Origin: JBOGJG01 sp050747825
GTDB lineage: Bacteria; Acidobacteriota; UBA6911; RPQK01; JBOGJG01
Assembly (NCBI GenBank): GCA_050747825.1
Contig: JBOGJG010000354.1
Coordinates: 1 to 13,313, forward strand
Reading direction: 5' to 3'
DNA: 13,313 bases
Of the stretch, positions 1-7,353 are shown one piece after another. The position numbers were made by a program, and so were the translations under genes. The notes below the pieces were generated by a model that worked only from the letters and a program-made list of their open reading frames with translations, searched no databases and had not been told where the DNA came from. The stretch's first letter is position 1. Each line of letters begins with the position of its first letter.

Positions 1-566
1 ACGTAGAACAGCCCCGTATAGGTCCCACCCGGAAAGCCAAGGGCCAACTCTTCCCGGACGGACGATGAGGCACCGTCGCAGCCCGCGAGATAGGCGGCTT
101 CGCAAACGTCTTCGGAGCCGTCCAACCGCCGGAGCGTCGCCCGCATGCCGCCGCCGTGTTGCTCGAAGCCGAGCAACTCCGTTTGCCGCTCCACCTTCAC
201 TCCCAAGGCGCCCAGGCGCTCGATCAGCAATCGCTCGTGGGCATCCTGCGGAAAGATCAGCGCAAAGGGGTAGGGGCTTAGCCCCTCTCCGATGCGCTGT
301 AACGGCACGCGCGCGGCTCGGGCGCCCTTCACCCAGAAGTTGAGGTTCGCAATCTTAACCCCGCCCGCGATGACTGCGTCGGCAAGGCCGACTTGGTGGT
401 AGAACTCCAACGTGCGCGCCTGTACGGCCAAGGCGCGGGAGGTGGTGCCTGGCATAGCGGTCTTGTCAATGATCCGCACCGTGATGCCCAGCCGAGTCAG
501 CCAGAGCGCGAGTCCGAGACCCGTGGGCCCGGCCCCGACAATCAAGACGAGGGGGTGGCCGGTCAT
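1..566 (-). CDS. FAD-dependent aromatic hydroxylase/monooxygenase, N-terminal part (runs off the left edge)
   Basis: The N-terminal 188 residues are seen; the gene continues past base 1. The protein opens with a Rossmann FAD-binding motif GAGPTG at residues 11-16 and has the second flavin motif GCDGASSSVRE at about 162-172. The segment SRALAVQARTLEFY (about 43-56) is typical of the PF01494 FAD_binding_3 hydroxylases, such as the MhpA, RdmE and PgaE types. These enzymes use NAD(P)H and O2 to hydroxylate aromatic rings in the cytoplasm. The substrate cannot be told from this part. The start at 566 is preceded by a purine-rich ribosome site (GGGAAAGAGGG) about 4 bases upstream. The frame stays open upstream into the DUF5060 remnant, so a longer fused reading is formally possible, but the flavin fold starts normally here. 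A half attC-like site lies 74 bases upstream, suggesting it is an integron cassette gene. Confidence 0.85.
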   Translation of the reverse strand, partial: MTGHPLVLIVGAGPTGLGLALWLTRLGITVRIIDKTAMPGTTSRALAVQARTLEFYHQVGLADAVIAGGVKIANLNFWVKGARAARVPLQRIGEGLSPYPFALIFPQDAHERLLIERLGALGVKVERQTELLGFEQHGGGMRATLRRLDGSEDVCEAAYLAGCDGASSSVREELALGFPGGTYTGLFY

Positions 567-639
567 CGATCCCTCTTTCCCTGTCCATGCCGAGGAAGCC
601 TCCTGAGCCATTGCAAAAATGCGAAAGACCCCTTGCGCC

Positions 640-670
640 GCCCAACGCCTCAGCTCAGCGGACCGGCCCG
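640..670 (-). other. Half attC-like site (L'-R' side) before the FAD hydroxylase
   Basis: On the minus strand, CCGCTGAGCTGAGGC is followed by GTTGGGC (646 to 640), an exact match to the integron core GTTRRRY. This resembles the L'-R' half of an attC site. The partner half (RYYYAAC plus a complementary L'') is not found upstream, where the DUF5060 remnant sits instead. Calling it attC-derived is inference from resemblance and position. Confidence 0.45.
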
Positions 671-715
671 CCGAGTGGAGCCTTGAACCACCGGCCGCCG
701 CCGGCTCCCTGCCCA

Positions 716-1198
716 TCCCGTACTGCGGGATGAAGGCCCGCTCCGTCCCCTGCCAGCCCCACTTGCTCCCGAAGGCCTTCATAAAGCCGTGGACGCCCGG
801 GTCGGGGTTCTCCTCGATGGTCGCGGTGCCGGAGCGGCCGTCGAGGTCCTCGTCGCTGCTCGCGGTCCGGAAGGACCACTCGCCGGGGAGCACCCCGGTG
901 AAGCGGAACTTCCACGTCTGACCGCCGTCGTAGAACAGGAGCCATCCGCCGGCCGGATTCCCGGTGAACGAAAATGGCTTCCCCGTCGAGGTCGAACGGG
1001 TTGTCCTCGCACGAGGGATTCTCGAGGGCCCACTCGAGGTCGGGCCGCCATAGCGTGCCCGATCGCGGCAGCAACTCCTCGTACCCGGCCGACGCGACCG
1101 AGTACGAGACGGCCCAGGCCATAAACCAGGCCAGGAGCATCGGCGCGGTGCGGTTCGTCGGCCATCGACCGTCCTTCCGACGCGATCGGGTACTTCAT
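716..1198 (-). pseudogene. DUF5060-type glycosidase N-terminal fragment, frameshifted and truncated
   Basis: Pieces in different frames together resemble the DUF5060 domain, a beta-sandwich found at the N-terminus of secreted glycoside hydrolases. One frame carries a signal-peptide-like start at 1140 (MLLAWFMAWAVSYSVASA) and then WRPDLEWALENPSCEDNPFD. Near 955 the similarity jumps to another frame: GWLLFYDGGQTWKFRFTG, then GEWSFRTASSDEDLDGRSG, NPDPGVHGFMKAFG and KWGWQGTERAFIPQYGM. It then stops being recognisable at about 716. An upstream ATG at 1198 has a good GGAGA ribosome site but is in a third frame, suggesting a second frameshift. The catalytic domain is missing. The last frame runs on without a stop into the FAD hydroxylase. 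A half attC-like site lies just upstream (1255-1280). This is a dead gene or a badly joined one. Confidence 0.75.
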
Positions 1199-1254
1199 CG
1201 CGGCTCTCCAATGCAGCCTGAGGACCAGCGGTAACGACTCCTGCCTGAGGGGCC

Positions 1255-1280
1255 GCCTAACGTTGGAGTTCAGCGGCGCC
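1255..1280 (-). other. Half attC-like site (L'-R' side) before the DUF5060 fragment
   Basis: On the minus strand GGCGCCGCTGAACTCCAAC is followed by GTTAGGC (1261 to 1255), a perfect GTTRRRY core. This is the usual look of the 3' half of an attC site. A complementary 5' half is not found in 1281-1442. The position, about 57 bases before the likely start of the DUF5060 gene, fits a cassette boundary. Confidence 0.5.
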
Positions 1281-1442
1281 AGCACAAGGCACGCAATCCA
1301 TGCTGCCCCTAGTGCTTCGTAACATAAATAAGTGCGCTATCGTCGCGAGCGGCACGGCTGGTGGAAATACGCCTACCGCTGCCGCGTCATTCGGTCCAGG
1401 CATGCCTATGGCGCCTCCATGCTGATCACTAGCGCCGCCACG
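1281..1442. other. Unassigned spacer
   Basis: This stretch lies between the end of the oxidase fragment and the half attC-like site. A 61-codon open frame on the plus strand (1332-1517) overlaps the oxidase end and matches no family I recognise. A weak imperfect hairpin (AGCAC...GTGCT, about 1276-1316) is present. The AT-richer patch near 1320-1335 could be a remnant of a mobile element end, but I cannot support that. Confidence 0.4.
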
Positions 1443-2484
1443 CTACACCGTTGGTCTGACATTGTTGTTCAGGTGGAACAAGTTCGTCGGATCGAGCCTG
1501 TTCTTCAGCGCGACTAGTCGCGCGTAGTTGGGCCCGTACGCGTGCTCGAGCGCATCTTGGGTCTGGTCGTCTGTCTGGTAGTTCGCGTACGACTCGCGGG
1601 CCATGTGCGGGCGCAGCGCGTCGTAGGTGGCGCGCGCCCACGCGATGTTCTTTTCATCGTCTTGCGGGTCGAGCCACTGGGAGACGCCCAACAGGTTGTA
1701 GCTCTCGCGCCGCTGAGGGAACGCCGTCTCGCCGACGCCGTCTCGTGTGGCGGCCCCATGGTCATCGGGGACGGGCAGACTGCGAACTGCGCGATGAGCG
1801 CGTCGATGGCTGCGTCGCTGAGTTCCGCGAGGAAGTGCGACTTCCAGTAGTTCCTAGCGCCGCGGGGGAACCCCGGGTCGAAGATGGTTGTGTTCGTGCC
1901 GACGTAGTTCGCGGGGGCGATGGTGTCGACCACGGGCGAGCTGAAGCCTTTGATTGGCCCTGTTCCCGCTTCGCCCTCGGCCAGGGAGCCGCAATGACAC
2001 GCGACGATCACCGCCAGAGGCACACCCGAGCCGTCGGGGGCGTGTAATAGTCCACCGTCGAGCGTGAGCTCATCGGGCACCGATGCGGTCACGTCGCGGA
2101 AGAACTGCAGCACTTCGTGCGCACGTTCCACGGGGTGGGCCACGAGGCCGCTCATGACCGGCCCGACCGGATGAAGCCGGTACTCAAGCGACGAGACCAC
2201 ACCGAAGTTTCCTGCCCCACCCCGTAGTCCCCAGAACAGATCGCGGTCCTCTTCGGCGCTCGCCCGCACGACCTCACCCGCAGCGGTCACGACCTCTGCA
2301 GCAATCAGGTTGTCAGCGGCGAGCCCATGCTTGCCCATGAGCCAGCCGATCCCGCCTCCGAGCGTGAGTCCCGCGCTGCCGGTCGTGGAGACCACCCCTC
2401 CAGTCGTGGCGAGGCCGTGGAGTTGGGTCTCGCGGTTGAACTCGCCCCACCTTACGCCTGCCTGAGCGCGCACCGTGCGACCCC
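1443..2484 (-). pseudogene. FAD-linked oxidase of the berberine-bridge type, N-terminally truncated and frameshifted
   Basis: The protein matches BBE-like flavoproteins (PF01565 FAD-binding domain plus PF08031 BBE C-terminal domain), which oxidise small metabolites or sugars. Visible parts in order are GRTVRAQAGVRWGEFNRET, TTGGVVSTTGSAGLTLGGG, DLFWGLRGGAGNFGVV and NYWKSHFLAEL. Near 1735-1742 the reading moves to another frame, which is restored by adding one base: GVGETAFPQRRESYNLLG, then the BBE tail YANYQTDDQ, GPNYARLVALKNRLDP and NLFHLNNNV, with a stop at 1443-1445. The N-terminus, with the first flavin loop and the usual covalent-FAD histidine region, is missing. Similarity ends at about 2484, where a sulfatase fragment begins on the other strand. 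Truncation plus frameshift make it non-functional as read. Confidence 0.85.
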
Positions 2485-2485
2485 T

Positions 2486-2863
2486 AGCCCACTGCTGGAT
2501 GGAAAGGCCCATCGACATCGTGAATTTGTTTTCAGCGAATTTCTGCCCGACAACAAGGTGATGATTCGTGGCGAAGAGTGGAAGTACATCTTCACCAGCG
2601 GAAAGCACGATCTTGAGATGGGCTATGCCACGGGAAGGGGAGCGCCAGGTATGACTCATCGCCTCTATAACATGAAGGAAGACCCGCAAGAGAAGAAGAA
2701 CCTGGCCTCTGATCCTGATTACCGGCAGATTCTGCGACAGCTTCAACTTACCATGCTGAAGCGCTTTCAGCAGACGCACCCGGCGGCTGACCAACTTCCC
2801 GAAGATTTATCAATTGAGGGACAACTGGCCTGGTTTTGCGAGCCGCCAGAGAGCATTCGCTAG
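2486..2863 (+). pseudogene. Sulfatase C-terminal fragment
   Basis: Only the last ~125 residues of an arylsulfatase-family protein remain, starting in mid-gene at SPLLDGKAHRHREFVFSEF and passing through the C-terminal subdomain signature: DNKVMIRGEEWKYIFTSGK, THRLYNMKEDPQEKKNLA. The stop is TAG at 2861-2863. The catalytic N-terminal domain (CxPSR cysteine and metal ligands) is absent, so it cannot be an active sulfatase. The frame stays open upstream to 2327, but that stretch is the antisense of the oxidase fragment. The stop overlaps that of the convergent FG-GAP gene inside the palindrome CGCTAGCG. Confidence 0.85.
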
Positions 2864-4029
2864 CGCCCGTTGAGCCAGACATCCACTCGCGGGGTTTCCC
2901 AATGATAGGGCTTTCCCAGGATATCAACATCGCCGTCGCCGTCCAGGTCTCCTGCTTTGGACTCGTGATTCCCGAAGCCTCGGGCAACTATCGTTGTGTC
3001 GAAGTTTCCTTGGCCGTCTCCCAGAAAGATCCACATCCTGGCATTCGGGTTGTCCGGAGTCTCGGCCCGGCTCCGCCACCTGCCCATCTCGGCACAGAAG
3101 ATATCTAGGTTGCCGTCGCTGTTGAAATCAGCCAATTGCAGTGTGTGGCCGTGGATGACCTCGAACCCCAAAAGATCGTGGCCGATCCATTCCTGTCCCG
3201 TCCACTCGAACCATTTGGCGCGTCCGTCGAGATCACCGGGGACGAAGACCACCTCGGGTCTTCCGCCGGCTTTCAGTTGCCCTGCTGCGGCCCGCGAAAA
3301 CCCGTAGCTGTCATCGATCACGTGATGCTTAAAAGTTGAAGCTTCCAAGTGCTCAAACCAGCGGCCGCCGCCCACGATATCCAATTTGCCATCCTCATTA
3401 ATATCTGTCGCCGCCAGGCCCTCGAGCTGCTTCTGCTCTGACCAGGTGTAAATTGCAACCGAGGGCCATTCGGAAATCACCTTTGGCTCAGACGGGATCT
3501 CAAACAGCAGGAGGGTCTGGCCGAACTGATTCCAGGAAGCGAGCTCGGCCTTTCCATCTCCGTCGAAATCACCAAAGAGCTGGTCATGGTGTTTGTTGCC
3601 GCCGGAATCTTTAATGAGATGCCGCCGCCAGGGCGTGGCCGTATCAAAATCCGGATGCGGGTTCTCCCACCACCAGATCTGGTTGCTGCCGGCATCTCCG
3701 CCGAAAACGATGTCCACGTCGCCGTCTCTATCGATGTCGTGAGATGCGCCGCCCGCCTCAATCGGCAGGAAATCAGGATCGATCACGTATTTGGTCCAGC
3801 CGGATGCATGGCGCCGGTACCAGAGGACGGAAGGCCCTGTGACCCGGCTGGCGATGATAAAGTCGTTGAGACTGTCTTGATCGACGTCCAGAATCAGCGA
3901 GGCGGTTTGTTGGGGCGAAGGACCCGGTTTGGGAAGATCTCCTTCCCTGGAGGATAAATGGGTCCACTGCAGATCTGCAGCTAACAACCCAATCGTGATG
4001 AATAACAGAAACACTAATCGATCTGTCAC
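2860..4029 (-). CDS. Secreted FG-GAP/VCBS repeat protein
   Basis: A complete 389-residue protein with an N-terminal hydrophobic signal sequence (FLLFITIGLLAA, about 7-18). It has at least six calcium-loop repeats of the DxDxDG type: about residues 48-56, 98-106 (DIDRDGDVD), 154-162 (DFDGDGKAE), 209-217 (DINEDGKLD), 301-309 (DFNSDGNLD) and 361-369 (DLDGDGDVD). This is the pattern of integrin-alpha-like beta-propellers (FG-GAP/VCBS), which are exported and bind partners or carbohydrates rather than catalyse. The start is a GTG at 4029, 10 bases after the toxin stop, with AAGGTGA upstream as ribosome site. It is the last gene of the leftward sulfatase group, so a role in binding sulfated polymers is plausible but inferred. 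Its stop overlaps the stop of the convergent sulfatase fragment, leaving no room for a terminator between them. Confidence 0.9.
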   Translation of the reverse strand: MTDRLVFLLFITIGLLAADLQWTHLSSREGDLPKPGPSPQQTASLILDVDQDSLNDFIIASRVTGPSVLWYRRHASGWTKYVIDPDFLPIEAGGASHDIDRDGDVDIVFGGDAGSNQIWWWENPHPDFDTATPWRRHLIKDSGGNKHHDQLFGDFDGDGKAELASWNQFGQTLLLFEIPSEPKVISEWPSVAIYTWSEQKQLEGLAATDINEDGKLDIVGGGRWFEHLEASTFKHHVIDDSYGFSRAAAGQLKAGGRPEVVFVPGDLDGRAKWFEWTGQEWIGHDLLGFEVIHGHTLQLADFNSDGNLDIFCAEMGRWRSRAETPDNPNARMWIFLGDGQGNFDTTIVARGFGNHESKAGDLDGDGDVDILGKPYHWETPRVDVWLNGR

Positions 4030-4039
4030 AAACTATGTT

Positions 4040-4369
4040 TCACCTTTCACAGCCGGTTGCAATAGCGAGGGCACGGCAAACAGCCGCCATCTTTCCGGGG
4101 TGGAAACTCCCTATATACGATTTCAGTCGCGCCTGATCAATGGTCTGAACATGGTCGAGATTGACCGCGGAATCGTTCTTTAAACCTTCTTCGCTACCTA
4201 CCAGAACTTCGCTGGGGGCCCCTCGAATTGCCGAGGTAATTGGAGCGACCATAACGGTGCGAAGCAAACCAATAACCTCCTGCCGGGCTATTATTAAGAC
4301 AGGCCTGCGTTTGTCCGGAGGTTTAAAGGTGTAAAGCCAGATCTCGCCCCGATTTATTTCTCTGGCCAT
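4040..4369 (-). CDS. MazF/PemK-family mRNA interferase toxin
   Basis: About 109 residues. The core INRGEIWLYTF, the strand with KRRPVLIIA (the conserved arginine-proline of MazF) and VMVAPITS (the conserved threonine/serine loop) are typical of PF02452 ribosome-independent RNases that cut mRNA at short sites. The C-terminal helix CRALAIATG is present, so the toxin looks whole. I chose ATG 4369 because it sits inside the antitoxin's last codons, as in related pairs, and has GGGAGG 10 bases upstream. A GTG at 4387 would add six residues. The FG-GAP gene follows 10 bases downstream. The paired antitoxin is shortened (see 4354-4494). Confidence 0.9.
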   Translation of the reverse strand: MAREINRGEIWLYTFKPPDKRRPVLIIARQEVIGLLRTVMVAPITSAIRGAPSEVLVGSEEGLKNDSAVNLDHVQTIDQARLKSYIGSFHPGKMAAVCRALAIATGCER

Positions 4370-4494
4370 TCTCCTTGTCCCTCCCACCCCGCAAATTCCT
4401 CTTCCAGACCATGGTTGGCCGCATAGGCTTTCTTGTACTGTGACTCCAACTCATGCAGCAACTCCTCGTCAAATGTGATTTGAACGGCCTTCAT
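4354..4494 (-). CDS. Short antitoxin of the RHH type, apparently with an in-frame internal deletion
   Basis: 46 residues: it starts MKAVQITFDEELLHELE, the first strand and helix start of a ribbon-helix-helix antitoxin, and jumps to SQYKKAYAANHGLEEEFAGW and then EGQGEWPEK. Relatives I know of this type are about 75-85 residues, with GRSAVLR-like helices between those parts. About 30-35 residues, most of the DNA-binding fold, are therefore missing, while the reading frame and the tail thought to bind the toxin are kept. The end overlaps the toxin start by 16 bases, as is usual. The deletion is inferred from family knowledge, not from an alignment. A promoter lies directly upstream. Confidence 0.7.
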   Translation of the reverse strand: MKAVQITFDEELLHELESQYKKAYAANHGLEEEFAGWEGQGEWPEK

Positions 4495-4500
4495 GTGGGT

Positions 4501-4529
4501 ATTCTATGTTGGGTATAAATGATGATCAA
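4501..4529 (-). promoter_or_regulatory. Promoter of the antitoxin-toxin pair, leaderless layout
   Basis: On the minus strand TTGATC (4529-4524), a 17-base spacer and TAGAAT (4506-4501) form a good sigma-70-type promoter. Only six bases separate the -10 box from the ATG at 4494, so transcription should start at or next to the start codon. It lies in the 44 bases between the sulfatase stop and the antitoxin start, allowing the pair its own transcript inside the sulfatase group. Confidence 0.55.
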
Positions 4530-4538
4530 GTATCCACA

Positions 4539-5858
4539 TCAAGGGAGTTCTTCGGCGAAGGCTTCCATCCGTGATCTCAGGCGGGTAACGATCTCGGGAT
4601 TTTGGCCGGCCAGGTTGTACCTCTCGGAGGGATCTACCTCCAGATTGAAAAGCTCCAGCGCCGAGTCGCGGGCAATCCTCAGCTTCCACGGGCCTTCTCT
4701 CACGCCTTCAAGAAGCTCTCCACTGAAGTAGTAGAGCGCCTGGTGGGGAGACGCCGCGCCCTCCGTCAGGAGAGGAGTGATATCGCGGCCATCCACAGGA
4801 CGATCCTGAGGGATTTGCGCTCCGGCGAGACTCAGAAAGGTCGCATACAAGTCCATGACCGAGGTCGGTTCGGCCGAAGTTTGCCCGGCCGGGATTCGAT
4901 TGGGCCAGCGGGCTATAAATGGTACTCGCATGCCGCCCTCATATGTTGTTCCTTTCCAGCCCCGGAGTGGACCCGGGGAACCGGCGTGCCAGGGCTTGAC
5001 GATTCCTTCCCCGAACATACGTTCCGGCATATTCAGCCACGGCCCATTGTCACTGGTGAATACGACCAGCGTATTCTCATCCAGTCCCTCTTGTTTCAAT
5101 GCCTGTAAGATCTGACCGACGCTCCAATCGATGGTCTCGATGACATCCCCATAGAGCCCGTTCCGCGACTGGCCGGCGAATCTCTCAGAGACGGAGATCG
5201 GGACATGGGGCATCGTGTACGGCAAGTAGAGGAAGAACGGCTGGTCCTGAGCGTCGCGGATAAACTTAATCGCCTCTTCGGTATAGCGTTCGGTGAGCGT
5301 AGCCTGATTGACTGGATACCCCACCGGCTCGCTGTTCCTATAGAGCTTCAAAGGGCGTTCGGTCTGGACCCAGGGAGGCTGCATGTCATTGCTGTACAGG
5401 AGGCCGAAATACTCATCGAATCCGTTGGAAGTGGGGAGGTATTCTTCCTCGGTCCCCAAGTGCCACTTGCCGATCGCAACGGTCCTGTAATTCCGGGATT
5501 TCAGCCTTTCCGCCAGTGTGACTTCTGAGGGAGGGAGTCCGCGATCAGAATCAGGGCCCAAAACGCGTGAAATTCCTGAACGGACGGGATAGCGGCCTGT
5601 CAGAAGCGCTGCCCGAGAAGGGCTGCACGAGGGGGCTGCGTAAAAAGAGGTCAACCTGATCCCCTCGAATGCCATCCGATCCAGGTTTAGGGTCCGTATG
5701 GTAGGGTGACCAAAGCTGCCCAGATCGCCGTAGCCGAGATCATCGGCGAAAAGGAGGACGAAGTTTGGGGGGCGATTCTGAGCAGTCAGAACTAAAGAGC
5801 CATAAAAAATCGCACCGGCGGCGACAGCAATTAAGCATAATATCCAACTTCTTTTCAT
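4539..5858 (-). CDS. Arylsulfatase-family enzyme, exported
   Basis: 439 residues starting at MKRSWILC, with an N-terminal hydrophobic export signal (about 5-25). The S1-family alkaline-phosphatase fold is complete. Metal ligands are ADD (38-40). The formylglycine signature CSPSR is at 78-82, where C78 is the residue converted to formylglycine. GKWHLG is at 130-135, MPH at 217-219, TSDNG at 268-272 and RGWKG near 299-303. It hydrolyses sulfate esters outside the cytoplasm. The substrate cannot be assigned. The start at 5858 shares one base with the upstream sulfatase stop (TAATG), which points to translational coupling. An in-frame ATG at 5903 lies within the upstream gene and is less likely. 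As a Cys-type sulfatase it needs a maturase (FGE or anSME), and none is seen here. Confidence 0.93.
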   Translation of the reverse strand: MKRSWILCLIAVAAGAIFYGSLVLTAQNRPPNFVLLFADDLGYGDLGSFGHPTIRTLNLDRMAFEGIRLTSFYAAPSCSPSRAALLTGRYPVRSGISRVLGPDSDRGLPPSEVTLAERLKSRNYRTVAIGKWHLGTEEEYLPTSNGFDEYFGLLYSNDMQPPWVQTERPLKLYRNSEPVGYPVNQATLTERYTEEAIKFIRDAQDQPFFLYLPYTMPHVPISVSERFAGQSRNGLYGDVIETIDWSVGQILQALKQEGLDENTLVVFTSDNGPWLNMPERMFGEGIVKPWHAGSPGPLRGWKGTTYEGGMRVPFIARWPNRIPAGQTSAEPTSVMDLYATFLSLAGAQIPQDRPVDGRDITPLLTEGAASPHQALYYFSGELLEGVREGPWKLRIARDSALELFNLEVDPSERYNLAGQNPEIVTRLRSRMEAFAEELP

Positions 5859-7294
5859 TAAATGTTCCGCTCTTCCCTGCTTTTTTCGCACGAGGTCATC
5901 CACTCTTGCAAGGTCGCCTTCATTTGTTCGGCCACTTCCGGGCGTTGGTTTGCCAGATCCATGGTTTCACCCGGGTCGCGGATCAGATTGTAAAGCTCAA
6001 AAGATCGATCATCGAGATCCTCTGAAATGAGCTTGTACCGGTTGTCCGACAGGGCGACCTGGTGGCGATGTTGAAAGGCAATAGGCCGGGGTCTTTCTTT
6101 CATTTCTCCCTCAATCAAAGGAAGAAGGCTTATTCCGTCGATGGGATGCGGCTGATCAGGTATGTTAAAACCGAGCACATCCAACACTGTAGGATAATAA
6201 TCGGAAGTGCAGCAGGGCACGTCCGTGACTGTACCCGACTTGACTCTGGCGGGCCATTCTAGAATTCCAGGCACGCGCACGCCTCCTTCGTAGAGACTCC
6301 CCTTTCTGCCGCGAAATGGACCCGGGCTCCCCTGACAGCGCGAACTCACTCGTGGAGCTGAAGGACCATTATCGCTGCTGTACCACAGCATCGTGTTTTC
6401 GGCGGCGTTCAGCTTTCGTAAATCGCGGCGCAACCTTCCAATTTGCTCGTCCAGTGCAGTGATCACTCCGTAGTAATGCTGCTTATCCTCGGGAAGATGC
6501 GCATACGGGCGTCGGTACTCGGCGCCGGCCACAATCGGTTCATGAGGGGCATGGAGCCAGATTACCGCCAGAAAGGGTTTTCCCTGTCCGACGGCGTCAC
6601 GGATAAAGGGAATGGCCCGATGCATAATGATGGCAGAATCATTTCCTTGCACATTTTCAGTTGCGATACATCCCGGTCCTGTCCAGTAATACGTCTGAAA
6701 AGATTGGCCGGGCTCCTGACCTCTCCTTAAAGGTCCTGCTTCCAGGCCTGGAGAAATCATAGGGTCCCAGGTAGGGACTCTTGATTCAGTGGAGAAGCAA
6801 ACGTCGAAGCCATTCTCCCACGGAGGAGAATAAATTTCTTCCGATCCCGGGCCGCCTCTGTTCGAATCCTGGACTGTGGTAGTCAGAGTTCCTAAATGCC
6901 ATTTCCCGAAATGTCCGGTGATATACCCCTGTGTTTTCAGTGCCTCAGCCAGGGTGATTTCTTCCTGAGGCAGGCAACCGACATTGGCACCGAGAATGCC
7001 GTATCGATAGGGATGCCGTCCGGTAAGACAGCTACCGCGAGTTGGAGAGCAGACCGGAGCGGCTGCATACCATCTGTTAAACTGAAGGCCGGAGCGGGCC
7101 ATCTCATCGAGAGAAGGTGTCTTCAGCTCCGGATGGCCGTTGTAGGCGACATCTCCCCAGCCCTGATCGTCGCTCATAATTAAAATGATGTTGGGCTTTT
7201 CGGGTGCCGGCGGGAGCAATGAGAGCGCCATTGCGCCCATACCTAAAAACTGGGAGAATTCGCGGCGGGAGTATAGGTTGGTTCTGTTTTTCAT
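5858..7294 (-). CDS. Arylsulfatase-family enzyme with Tat-like signal
   Basis: 478 residues. The N-terminus has a twin-arginine motif (SRREFSQFLG, R10-R11) followed by a short hydrophobic run, suggesting Tat export of the folded protein. Catalytic parts are intact: SDD (41-43), CSPTR (82-86) with C82 as the formylglycine site, GKWHLG (130-135), HAPHEP (248-253), SSDNG (306-310) and RGRKG near 328-332. The C-terminal subdomain has FELYNLIRDPGETMDLANQ. It is the first gene of the leftward group and is divergent from the damaged sulfatase at 7354. A possible promoter lies eight bases before the start. It differs enough in sequence from the next sulfatase to suggest a different sulfated substrate, but which one is unknown. 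Confidence 0.93.
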   Translation of the reverse strand: MKNRTNLYSRREFSQFLGMGAMALSLLPPAPEKPNIILIMSDDQGWGDVAYNGHPELKTPSLDEMARSGLQFNRWYAAAPVCSPTRGSCLTGRHPYRYGILGANVGCLPQEEITLAEALKTQGYITGHFGKWHLGTLTTTVQDSNRGGPGSEEIYSPPWENGFDVCFSTESRVPTWDPMISPGLEAGPLRRGQEPGQSFQTYYWTGPGCIATENVQGNDSAIIMHRAIPFIRDAVGQGKPFLAVIWLHAPHEPIVAGAEYRRPYAHLPEDKQHYYGVITALDEQIGRLRRDLRKLNAAENTMLWYSSDNGPSAPRVSSRCQGSPGPFRGRKGSLYEGGVRVPGILEWPARVKSGTVTDVPCCTSDYYPTVLDVLGFNIPDQPHPIDGISLLPLIEGEMKERPRPIAFQHRHQVALSDNRYKLISEDLDDRSFELYNLIRDPGETMDLANQRPEVAEQMKATLQEWMTSCEKSREERNI

Positions 7295-7302
7295 TCAGTT
7301 TG

Positions 7303-7330
7303 ATTATACTGATGGTCACGTAGACGCAAA
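7303..7330 (-). promoter_or_regulatory. Putative leaderless promoter of the first sulfatase
   Basis: A perfect TATAAT on the minus strand (7308-7303) lies eight bases before the ATG at 7294. The upstream TTGCGT (7329-7324) is a weak -35 with a short 15-base spacer. The same AT-rich core read on the plus strand gives TATACT (7305-7310), which may serve the divergent gene at 7354. Confidence 0.45.
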
Positions 7331-7353
7331 ATCAAGAAATTGAGGACGTTTTT

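Noticed and set aside
1332..1517. A 61-codon plus-strand frame in the spacer
   Set aside because: No ribosome site, no recognised family, and the second part is antisense to the oxidase C-terminus.
716..2484. Explaining all frameshifts as sequencing errors
   Set aside because: The long intact genes of the window (three sulfatases, FG-GAP and the TA genes) show none, while truncated genes carry nearly all of them. Decay fits better, though error at single sites such as 11161-11164 is possible.
2327..2485. An N-terminal extension of the sulfatase fragment
   Set aside because: The translation is the antisense of the oxidase and has no sulfatase likeness. Real similarity begins at about 2486.
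5859..5903. A 15-residue longer start for the sulfatase
   Set aside because: It would lie inside the upstream gene and push the export signal away from the N-terminus. The TAATG coupling supports 5858.
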